A stretch of DNA of 64,000 bases, taken from Microbacterium testaceum StLB037. Lineage in GTDB: Bacteria > Actinomycetota > Actinomycetes > Actinomycetales > Microbacteriaceae. The notes under the pieces were generated by a model. It was not told the DNA's origin and did no database searches. It was given only the letters and a program-made list of their open reading frames with translations. Below, piece by piece: positions 33,831 to 41,193 of this stretch. The stretch lies in assembly GCF_000202635.1 (NCBI RefSeq), contig NC_015125.1:682001-746000 (forward strand), given 5' to 3'. The stretch's first letter is position 1. Each line of letters opens with the position of its first letter. A program made the translations under genes and the position numbers.

Positions 33831-35480
33831 TCAGGGCGTCCACACGCGTCGGCCCGCGAACCACGTCTCGACCGCGCGGGTGTCCACGACGCGCTCGATG
33901 TCGACGGCGAAGGGGTCCTGGTCGAGCACGACGTAGTCCGCCGACTTGCCCGCGGTGAGCGAACCCGTCACGTCGCCGAGCCCCATCGCGGTCGCCGCGT
34001 TCACGGTGAAGACCTCGAAGGCCTCCGCGAGGGTGAGTGCCTGCTCGGGCCACAGGGTCCCGGGTGCCCGGCCGAGCGGGTCGGCGCGCGTGACGAGTCC
34101 CTGGATGCCCTCCCACGGATTGGGCGAGACGCTGACCGGCCAGTCGGACCCGCCGGCGACGAGCACGCCGCGGTCGACGAGGTCGCGGTTGGGCTGGAGG
34201 TGCGCGGCCTCGGGCTGGGGGCGGACGTGGGCGATGGCATCCGGGATCACGCCCGGGAACCACAGGAACGGCGAGATGTCGGCCGACACGTCGAGGTCGA
34301 CGAAGCGCTGCCGATCGTCGGGGTGCACGAACTGGCCGTGGGCGATCTGGTAGCGGGTGCTCGTGTCGCCGCTCGCGCGGACGGCGGCGATCGCGTCGAG
34401 CGCGATGCGGACGGCGGCGTCGCCCGTGCAGTGGATCTTCGCCCCGAGTCCCTGCGCCGCGGTGCGGGTGAGCCAGTCGGTGAGTTCCGCCGGGTCCATC
34501 GTGGTCACGCCGCAGTGCGCGTGACCGTGGTCCGCGCTCGGCAGGTAGGGGGTCAGGAACGCCCCGGTGTGGGTGGGCGGCACCCCGTCGAGCGCGACCT
34601 TGACGAAATCGGGGCGGTGGTGGGAGGTGCGGAACTCCTCGCGTCGCGCGACGAGCTCGTCCCCCACGGGCGTGTTCGCGAAGAGGAACTCGCTCGACAG
34701 CAGCGACGACACGACCCAGGCGTGCAGGTCGCCGGCGACGTCGAGGTCGCGGAGCGCCCCCATGATCTCGACGGTGGCGGCGGCATCCTGGAACGCGGTG
34801 ATCCCGAAGGAGTGCAGGATCTCGATCGCGCGGGCACTCGCCCGGCGGTAACGCTCGGGGGTGCGGGCAAGGCTCCGGTCGAGCGCCTCGGTGACCGGTA
34901 GGGTGGCCGACTCCATGAGGAGCCCGGTCGGCTCCCCCGACGCGGGGTCGCGCACGATGCGCCCCTGGGCGGGGTCGGGAGTGTCGGAGTGGATGCCGGC
35001 TGCCGCCAGCGCCGCGGAGTTCGCGAAGCGATTGTGGTGGCTGTCGTCGGTGAGCACGACGGGACGCCCGCCCGCCGCCTCGTCGAAGCGCGCGCGGGTC
35101 TCGGCGCAGGCGAAGTCGTCGAGCAGCACGCTCCCGAATGCCTCTCCCACGATCCACTCACCCGGGCCGAGCCCGGCGGCGTACGCGCGAACCGCCTCGA
35201 GCACCACGTCGAGCCCCGCCGTGGGCGGGAAGGCGAGCTGGAAGAGGTCGGCCTCGCCCGCCATGAGGTGGTGGTTGTGCACGTCGACGAGCCCGGGCAC
35301 GACCGTCGCGCCCTCCAGATCACGGATCTCGGTCGCGGGCCCCGCGGTGGCGAGCACCTCCTCGTCCGTGCCGACAGCGAGCAGGCGACCGTCCGCCACG
35401 GCGAGCGCGGTGGCTCGAGGCTGCGAGCGATCGGCCGTGTGGATGACGGCACCGTGCAAGATGAGGTCGGCGACGGTCAT
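33831..35480 (-). CDS. metal-dependent amidohydrolase (YtcJ / N-substituted formamide deformylase-like)
   Basis: A 549-aa amidohydrolase-superfamily enzyme with a TIM-barrel metal site. PGLVDVHNHHL carries the first metal histidines, IHCTGDAAVRIALDA and IAHGQFV further ligands, and GGSDWPV the catalytic aspartate. The layout (about 540-580 aa, split insert) matches YtcJ and NfdA. The start at 35480 has GGGAGA 5 nt upstream; the open frame continues further but through unrelated sequence. Grouped with an importer and an aldehyde dehydrogenase, it may hydrolyse an imported amide or formamide to an amine. Confidence 0.87.
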   Translation of the reverse strand: MTVADLILHGAVIHTADRSQPRATALAVADGRLLAVGTDEEVLATAGPATEIRDLEGATVVPGLVDVHNHHLMAGEADLFQLAFPPTAGLDVVLEAVRAYAAGLGPGEWIVGEAFGSVLLDDFACAETRARFDEAAGGRPVVLTDDSHHNRFANSAALAAAGIHSDTPDPAQGRIVRDPASGEPTGLLMESATLPVTEALDRSLARTPERYRRASARAIEILHSFGITAFQDAAATVEIMGALRDLDVAGDLHAWVVSSLLSSEFLFANTPVGDELVARREEFRTSHHRPDFVKVALDGVPPTHTGAFLTPYLPSADHGHAHCGVTTMDPAELTDWLTRTAAQGLGAKIHCTGDAAVRIALDAIAAVRASGDTSTRYQIAHGQFVHPDDRQRFVDLDVSADISPFLWFPGVIPDAIAHVRPQPEAAHLQPNRDLVDRGVLVAGGSDWPVSVSPNPWEGIQGLVTRADPLGRAPGTLWPEQALTLAEAFEVFTVNAATAMGLGDVTGSLTAGKSADYVVLDQDPFAVDIERVVDTRAVETWFAGRRVWTP

Positions 35481-35761
35481 GGGGTCTCCCGAGGGGTCGG
35501 CGGACGCGTGTCCGGTGCGGGCGGAGCAGGGTCGCCGGAGCGGGTGACGTGCCGGCGAGTGCGGGTGGGGCGGGCGGAGCGGCAGTGCTGCGGTGCGGGT
35601 TCGACCGGTGGGGCGGGTGAGTACATCCTCCGCGCCCGCGCTCGGCGCGACTTGACCAGGGATGCCGCGACGTTGACGGTGGACGCATGACCGGGGTCGG
35701 TCGTGCGGTGTCCCCCGCCGGAACGGAACTCGCGCGTCCAGGCGGGGGGGCGATGCGGCGC

Positions 35762-37234
35762 TCAGCCGTTGATGACCTGCGGAACGCCGAGGGCCTTGAG
35801 CCCCTCGACGCCGAACTCGAGGCCGTAGCCCGAGCCCTTGACCCCGCCGAACGGGATCATCGGGTGCACGCCGCCGTGCGAGTTGATCCACACGGTGCCG
35901 GCCTGGAGGCGCGCGGCGACGCGGCGCGCCGCGTCGCGGTCGCTCGACCACACCGAGGCCCCGAGGCCCACGTCGAGGCCGTTCGCGCTCGCGATGGCCT
36001 CCTCCACGTCGCTGTACCGGATGACGGGAAGCGCCGGTCCGAACTGCTCCTCGTCGACGAGGGCGACGCCGTCGGTGACGTCGGCCACGATCGTCGTGCG
36101 GTAGAACAGCTCGCCGAGGTCGGTGGCGGGCTCGCCGCCGAGCACGACGCGGCCGCCGGAGGCCTTGGCCTCCTGGACGAGACGGTCGACGATGTCGAAC
36201 TGCTGCTTGTTCTGCAGCGGTCCGAGCACCGTGCCCTCGTCGAGCCCGCGGCCCATCGGCACGTTCGCGGCGTACCCGGCGAGCGCGTCGACGACGGCGT
36301 CGTAGACGTCGTCGTGCACGTACAGTCGCTTGAGCGCCGCGCACGTCTGGCCCGTGTTGATGAACGCGCCCCAGAACAGCCCCTCGGCGATCGCAGCGGG
36401 ATCGACGTCGGGCAGCACGATGCCTGCGTCGTTCCCGCCGAGCTCGAGGGTCAGGCGGGCGAGGTTGCCCGCCGAGCTCTCGATGATCTTCCGACCGGTG
36501 GCGGTGGAGCCGGTGAACATGACCTTGTCGACGTCGGGGTGGGCGGTCAGCCTCGCCCCGGCATCCCGGTCGCCCGAGACGGCGATGAGCACATCGTCCG
36601 GTAGCCCCTCGGTGATCACGTCGACGAGGGCGAGCACGCTCAGCGGCGTGTACTCGCTCGGCTTGACCACGACCGTGTTGCCCATCCGCAGGGCGGGGGC
36701 GATCTGCCAGACGGTGATCATCATGGGCCAGTTCCACGGTCCCACCGCCGCGACGACCCCGAGCGCGCGGTAGTGCAGCTCGGCGTACACCTCGCCGTCG
36801 TCGACGACGACCTCCGGCTTCAGCTCGGTGGCGGCGGCGGTGCGCAGCCACGCGGCGCATGCGCCCACCTCGAAACGCGCGTTGGGGCCGTCGAGCGGCT
36901 TCCCCTGCTCGCGCGAGAGCAGGCGCGCGAGCGCCTCGGCGTTCGCTTCGATGCGGTCGGCCGCCGCCATCAGCAGGCCGCTGCGCTCCTCGTGCCCGAG
37001 GGCGTCCCACGCGGGCTGCGCCGCGCGGGCGCGGGACACGGCGGCGTCGACGTCGGCGACCGTGTGCACGGGCGCCCGTCCGATGACCTCGCGCGTGGCG
37101 GCATCCGGGATCTCCCGCCCCTGTCCCTCGGGGGCCTGCACGCGGGCGAGCAGGGCCGCGTCGTCGGCGTCCGTCGACGCGGCGGTGGAGGCCTCGACCT
37201 CGGGATCGACCAGGGCGGGGGTGGGGTCGGACAT
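35762..37234 (-). CDS. aldehyde dehydrogenase family protein
   Basis: A 490-aa NAD(P)-dependent aldehyde dehydrogenase. PWNWPMMITVWQIAPALRMGNTVVVKPSEYTPLS is the cofactor region, LELGGNDAGIVLPDVD holds the catalytic Glu and NTGQTCAALKR the catalytic Cys. GAAGGAG lies 6 nt before the ATG at 37234. It could oxidise arylacetaldehydes made by TynA, or the product of the adjacent amidohydrolase pathway. The 281-bp gap to the amidohydrolase contains G-rich sequence but no gene or clear site. Substrate not assignable. Confidence 0.9.
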   Translation of the reverse strand: MSDPTPALVDPEVEASTAASTDADDAALLARVQAPEGQGREIPDAATREVIGRAPVHTVADVDAAVSRARAAQPAWDALGHEERSGLLMAAADRIEANAEALARLLSREQGKPLDGPNARFEVGACAAWLRTAAATELKPEVVVDDGEVYAELHYRALGVVAAVGPWNWPMMITVWQIAPALRMGNTVVVKPSEYTPLSVLALVDVITEGLPDDVLIAVSGDRDAGARLTAHPDVDKVMFTGSTATGRKIIESSAGNLARLTLELGGNDAGIVLPDVDPAAIAEGLFWGAFINTGQTCAALKRLYVHDDVYDAVVDALAGYAANVPMGRGLDEGTVLGPLQNKQQFDIVDRLVQEAKASGGRVVLGGEPATDLGELFYRTTIVADVTDGVALVDEEQFGPALPVIRYSDVEEAIASANGLDVGLGASVWSSDRDAARRVAARLQAGTVWINSHGGVHPMIPFGGVKGSGYGLEFGVEGLKALGVPQVING

Positions 37235-37425
37235 CTCGGCTCCTTCGGTTCGAGTCCCGGGCCCTCGTGCGCGGGCCCGTCCCGTCAGCTTCCGCTCGCC
37301 GATGCCCCTCTTCTTGTCCACCCGCGCGCGCCGCATGTCCGGCCGCGCCGATCCTGCCCGCCCTGCCGCCGCGTGAGGGTCAGCCTCCGTCGTCCGTCCC
37401 ACCGCGAACGGCGGAAAGTGACCCC

Positions 37426-37938
37426 TCACGGGTAAGGGCGGACCAGACCGGGCTCGAGCTCCGCGAACGCCGCGCGCAGCCGCGCGCGGGCCCGCTCGTA
37501 CCGCTTGCGCGCCGCCGCCGGCCGCACCCCCGCCAGCGCACCCGCCTCGGCGACACCGAATCCGTCCCACAGGACGAGCCGCAGCAGCTCCTGGTCGGCG
37601 GGCGGGAGCATCCTCAGCGCTTCGAGGGCCAGGAACGCCTCGTCGCTGACCGGCTCGCGCTCCTCGCGCACGAGCGTCTCGTCGATCCGCGCGCGGCGAG
37701 CCCTCTTGCGCGCGTGGTTCGCGAGCACGTTCCGGGCGATCCCGAAGGCCCACATCCGTTGCTCCTCGGATGCCACGGGCAAGCGCCGACGATGACGCCA
37801 CAGCACGAGCGTGGTCTCCGACACGCAGTCGTCGGCGTCGGCGCGCGGATCGACGCGGCGCACGAAGTACCGCAGGAGGTCGGGGATGAGGGGCTCGACC
37901 GCCGCCTCGAAGCGCCGCCGTTCGGCCGGGACCGTCAC
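37426..37938 (-). CDS. ECF-type RNA polymerase sigma factor
   Basis: A 170-aa sigma-70 family protein. Region 2 spans LLRYFVRRVDPRADADDCVSETTLVLWRHR plus RMWAFGIARNVLANHARKR; region 4 is [42 protein letters not shown] 37938 overlaps the stop of the upstream membrane protein gene as GTGA, giving tight translational coupling. Probably held by that membrane protein and released on an envelope or metabolic signal. Confidence 0.88.
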   Translation of the reverse strand: MTVPAERRRFEAAVEPLIPDLLRYFVRRVDPRADADDCVSETTLVLWRHRRRLPVASEEQRMWAFGIARNVLANHARKRARRARIDETLVREEREPVSDEAFLALEALRMLPPADQELLRLVLWDGFGVAEAGALAGVRPAAARKRYERARARLRAAFAELEPGLVRPYP

Positions 37939-38630
37939 CGGGCGCGCCCCTCGAGCATCTCGCCACACCAGGCGTCGGCGGACTCGACCCCGGCGCGGTC
38001 GCCCGCGGTCGCCGCGGCGGCGAGGGTGCGCTCCTCCTCGACGATGCCACCGCCGTCCGTCGCGACGGTGGCGGGCCAGGTCGCCGCGGCGGTCAACGTC
38101 TCCGCGGCGGTCGCCGCCCGTGACGCGTCGCCGAGCGCGTCGGCATCCAGCCACTCCGCCCGCCACGCGCAGCGCGCGTTCTGCTCGAACTCGCTCCGGA
38201 TGCCGGTGACCTGGCGCAGTCCCTCGGGCGCGTCCGCGGCGACGGCCCGGGCGAACACCGCGGTGTCGTACGCGGGAGGGAGGGTCGCGTACGCGGGCCA
38301 GAGCGTCACCGCGTAATCGCCGTAGTCCGCCGCCGACGTGTCGATCCACTCGCTGCCGTCGGCCTCGGTGCCGACCGGCCGCGTGCCCTCGGGAGAGCCG
38401 GGGTTGGGCGAGCCGAACCATCCCGTGCGCGCGAGGTAGCCGGAGGCGACAGCCGCCCCCGGGATGCCGACGGCGCACACCGCGGCGATCGCCGCGGTCG
38501 GGAGGATCCAGCGCCGCCGACGGGGTCGCGAGGTCGCCGCGCGCACGAGGCGCCGGACGTCGGCGTCGGGCAGGGAGACGTCGCGTGCCGGGTCGGCGGC
38601 GGCGAGCGCCGCAACGGGATCGGTGTTCAT
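37935..38630 (-). CDS. membrane protein, probable anti-sigma-like partner
   Basis: A 231-aa protein with a short cytoplasmic N-terminal region rich in Ala/Asp/Arg, one transmembrane segment near residues 42-64 (WILPTAAIAAVCAVGIPGAA) and an extracytoplasmic C-terminal domain with two cysteines (ARCAWRAEW, DAWCGEM). It has no recognised zinc anti-sigma motif. Unusually it precedes rather than follows its sigma gene, overlapping it by 4 nt. The partnership is inferred from position and topology only. The start at 38630 has AGAGGA upstream. Confidence 0.75.
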   Translation of the reverse strand: MNTDPVAALAAADPARDVSLPDADVRRLVRAATSRPRRRRWILPTAAIAAVCAVGIPGAAVASGYLARTGWFGSPNPGSPEGTRPVGTEADGSEWIDTSAADYGDYAVTLWPAYATLPPAYDTAVFARAVAADAPEGLRQVTGIRSEFEQNARCAWRAEWLDADALGDASRAATAAETLTAAATWPATVATDGGGIVEEERTLAAAATAGDRAGVESADAWCGEMLEGRAR

Positions 38631-38708
38631 GAGGGGTCCTCTCTCATTCTCTTCACCCCGTTCCTGTCGCGAGCCCGCTCGAACGTGACACCCCGCGCGC
38701 CTTTTCTT

Positions 38709-38769
38709 CGGAGGTTCGCGCCGAATGCTCGCTGAGAAGCTGTTTTCTTGAGCATTCGGCGCAACTCCG
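38709..38769. repeat. long palindrome (family E) in divergent gap
   Basis: CGCCGAATGCTC (38719-38730) pairs perfectly with GAGCATTCGGCG (38750-38761); outside, CGGAGGTTCG and CAACTCCG extend the arms imperfectly. It lies between the divergent anti-sigma-like and TPP enzyme genes. Only one copy was seen in this window. Confidence 0.7.
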
Positions 38770-38785
38770 TAGAGAGAGCTGCGCC

Positions 38786-38906
38786 TATACTCGATCCCGT
38801 CAGGCGCACGAAGTCGTGCGTCGCTGCTCGAAAAAAGGGCACGTAGCGGGTTTCCGCGAGACACATACGGCATTCATCCCGTCTCCGTCTCGAAAGGTTC
38901 CTTTCG
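38786..38906 (+). promoter_or_regulatory. promoter -10 and RBS-sequestering hairpin of the TPP enzyme gene
   Basis: TATACT (38786-38791) is a good -10; no convincing -35 was seen. Just before the ATG at 38909, CGAAAGG-TT-CCTTTCG (38891-38906) forms a perfect 7-bp hairpin that includes the only SD-like bases (AAAGG). It may hide the ribosome site or act as a protein-binding palindrome. Confidence 0.45.
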
Positions 38907-38908
38907 CC

Positions 38909-40567
38909 ATGCCCACCGTCTCCGCCCACGTCGCGCACACCCTCGCCCGCCACATCGACACCGTGTTCGGTGTCATGGGCAACGGCAACGCCTACTTCCT
39001 CGACGCGCTCGGGCGCGACACCGGCTCGGGTTTCGTCGCGGTCCGGCACGAGGCCGCGGGAGTCGTCGCCGCCGACGCGCACTACCGCGCGTCGGGGCGC
39101 CTCGCCGCCGCCACCGCCACCTACGGCGCGGGTTTCACGAACACGCTCACCGCGCTCGCCGAGGCCGTGCAGGCGCGCACGCCCCTCGTCCTCATCGTCG
39201 GCGACGAGCCCACCTCCGGTCCGCGCCCGTGGGGCGTCGACCAGATCGCCCTCGCCGCCGCCGTCGGCGCGCGCACGTACACCGTGGGTCATCGCGACGC
39301 CGCCGCCACGATCGTCATCGCGATCGAGCACGCCCTCACCTATCGCCTGCCCGTGGTCCTCGGCATCCCGTACGACGTCGCCACCCGCGAGGCGGGCGAG
39401 ATTCCGGATGCCACGGCCCCCGGCGCCGAGCCCCAGGTCACTCCGGAGCACCCCCCGCTCGATGCGTACGCCGACGGAGTGATCGACCAGATCGTCGACG
39501 CGCTCGCGACCGCCCAGCGCCCCGTGCTCCTCGGGGGACGCGGCGCCTGGCTCGCGGGCGCGGGCGCCGCCCTCGACGAGGTCGCCGCCCTGACGGGGGC
39601 CCTCACCACCACCTCGGCACTGGGACGCGGCCTGTTCTCCGACCCCTCGCGCGACCTCGGCGTCGCCGGCGGCTTCGGCGCCCCCGGGGCGATGGCGCTC
39701 GCGCGGGAGGCCGACGTGGCCGTCGTCTTCGGCGCGGGCCTCAACCAGTTCACGATGCGCTTCGGCGAGCTCTTCGCCCCCGGCACGCGCGTCTTCCAGG
39801 TCGACCTCGCGGCCACCGCCACGCACCCTCACGTGGGCGGGTACGTGCGGGCGGATGCCGACGACGTCGCGCGCGAGATCGCCCGGCGCCTGCGCACGCG
39901 CGGGGCGACCCCGTCGACCTGGGGCAACGGTCTCGACCTCGCCGCCGCACGTCGACAGCCCGAGGGCCAGGGTCTCGGCCCGGACGGACGCCTCGACCCC
40001 CGCACGGCCGCCGCGCGCCTCGCCGAACTGCTGCCCGAGGATCGCGTGGTGGTGCACGACGGCGGCCACTTCATGGGCTGGTCGAACATGTACTGGCCGG
40101 TCGAGTCACCCGATCGCCTGATCATGGTCGGCACGGCGTACCAGTCGATCGGCCTCGGCTTCCCGAGCGTCCCGGGGGCCGCGATCGCCCGTCCGGACTC
40201 CACGATCGTGCTCAGCACGGGCGACGGCGGTGGGCTCATGGCCCTCGCCGATCTCGAGACCGCGATCCGCGTGGCCGGCGGCCGGGGTGTGGCCCTCGTC
40301 TGGAACGACGCCCAGTACGGAGCCGAGGTCCTCAACTACGGCGTGAAGGGCCTGCACCCCGACCCGATGCTCATCCCCCAGGTCGACTTCGCCGCCGTCG
40401 CGCGCGGGTTCGGCGCCGAGGGCGTCGTGGTCGAGACGGTCGACGACCTCGAGGCGCTGGCATCCTGGACGTCCCGTCCTGTCGAGGACCGCGGGTTCCT
40501 GCTGCTCGATCTGCGGGTGAGCGCGGCGATCGTCGCACCGTTCTGGGAGGAGATCGCGGCGCGCTAA
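38909..40567 (+). CDS. thiamine pyrophosphate-dependent enzyme (acetolactate synthase-like)
   Basis: A 552-aa TPP enzyme with three domains. The N-terminal Pyr domain has the activating glutamate in VRHEAAGVVAADAHYRASG; the middle domain is Rossmann-like; the C-terminal domain binds TPP-Mg through GDGGGLMALADLETAIR and WNDAQYGAE. No FAD-specific feature of true acetolactate synthase is evident, and no small subunit is adjacent. It might be a 2-keto acid decarboxylase or a carboligase. ATG 38909 follows a 16-nt hairpin. A GNAT gene follows after 10 nt. Confidence 0.85.
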   Translation: MPTVSAHVAHTLARHIDTVFGVMGNGNAYFLDALGRDTGSGFVAVRHEAAGVVAADAHYRASGRLAAATATYGAGFTNTLTALAEAVQARTPLVLIVGDEPTSGPRPWGVDQIALAAAVGARTYTVGHRDAAATIVIAIEHALTYRLPVVLGIPYDVATREAGEIPDATAPGAEPQVTPEHPPLDAYADGVIDQIVDALATAQRPVLLGGRGAWLAGAGAALDEVAALTGALTTTSALGRGLFSDPSRDLGVAGGFGAPGAMALAREADVAVVFGAGLNQFTMRFGELFAPGTRVFQVDLAATATHPHVGGYVRADADDVAREIARRLRTRGATPSTWGNGLDLAAARRQPEGQGLGPDGRLDPRTAAARLAELLPEDRVVVHDGGHFMGWSNMYWPVESPDRLIMVGTAYQSIGLGFPSVPGAAIARPDSTIVLSTGDGGGLMALADLETAIRVAGGRGVALVWNDAQYGAEVLNYGVKGLHPDPMLIPQVDFAAVARGFGAEGVVVETVDDLEALASWTSRPVEDRGFLLLDLRVSAAIVAPFWEEIAAR

Positions 40568-40577
40568 CGTCGGGGAC

Positions 40578-41003
40578 GTGCGGTACTCGTTCGACTCCCC
40601 GACCGCGGCCGAGTTCGCGGCCCTGTACGCCCAGACCTGGTGGGGCGAATGGCCCGTCGAGACCTTCGAACGCGCCCTCGCCGGCAGCTGGGTCGTCTGC
40701 ACGGCGCGCGACGACGAGGAAACGCTGGTCGGAATGGGCCGTCTCCTCAGCGACGGAGCGCTGCACGCCTTCGTGACCGAGATGATCGTCGCCGAGACCT
40801 CTCGCGGAGCCGGCGTCGGCGCCGAGATCCTCCGGCAGCTCGTGGCCGAGGCGCACCGCCGCGGCGTCCGCGACGTCCAGCTCTTCGCCGCCCGCGGCCG
40901 CGCGGCGTTCTACGAGCGCAACGGTTTCGTCCGGCGCCCCGCCGACGGCCCCGGGATGGATCTGGCCGACGAGCGCGACGCCGTACCCGGGCCGAACTCC
41001 TGA
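40578..41003 (+). CDS. GNAT-family N-acetyltransferase
   Basis: A small 141-aa acetyltransferase. The acetyl-CoA loop is TEMIVAETSRGAGVGAEILRQLVAEA, followed by the C-terminal strand FYERNGFVRRP. GTG start at 40578 with GGGGA upstream, 10 nt after the TPP enzyme gene. Its last codons and stop (GPNS-stop) lie inside the left module of a family A palindromic element, so the protein end was probably set by that insertion. Substrate unknown. Confidence 0.85.
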   Translation: MRYSFDSPTAAEFAALYAQTWWGEWPVETFERALAGSWVVCTARDDEETLVGMGRLLSDGALHAFVTEMIVAETSRGAGVGAEILRQLVAEAHRRGVRDVQLFAARGRAAFYERNGFVRRPADGPGMDLADERDAVPGPNS

Positions 41004-41075
41004 GAAATCGTCGCTGACGGCCTGACACGGCGGCATCCGGGACCTGGCGCAACGAAATGTCGGGAGTTTCGCACG
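40989..41075. repeat. dispersed palindromic element family A, copy 3
   Basis: GGGCCGAACTCCTGA plus GAAATCGTC (40989-41012) matches copy 2 in 23 of 24 positions. The right module CGAAATGTCGGGAGTTTCG plus CACGC (41053-41075) is more diverged. The element overlaps the stop codon of the GNAT gene. Confidence 0.8.
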
Positions 41076-41156
41076 CGCCGAAGGCGAGCCGGGCGCGGGA
41101 GAAACGCGGCCGATCGCTGCAGGGAGTCGCGCGCCCCCTTGTCGGCTGCGACGTGA

Positions 41157-41178
41157 TCGTATACGATTTCGCATACGA
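41157..41178 (+). promoter_or_regulatory. GntR-type operator upstream of the homoprotocatechuate operon
   Basis: An imperfect 22-bp palindrome: TCGTAT (41157-41162) and ATACGA (41173-41178) around CGATTTCG-like sequence, AT-rich in a GC-rich gap. It ends 15 nt before the ATG and 3 nt before the SD GAAGGAG. It is the likely binding site of the FadR-type regulator encoded second in the operon. Confidence 0.6.
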
Positions 41179-41193
41179 CGCGAAGGAGCCTCC

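Noticed and set aside
33831..37010. A 1059-codon frame joining the amidohydrolase to upstream sequence
   Set aside because: The upstream part is an out-of-frame reading of the aldehyde dehydrogenase; the amidohydrolase has its own SD and ATG at 35480.
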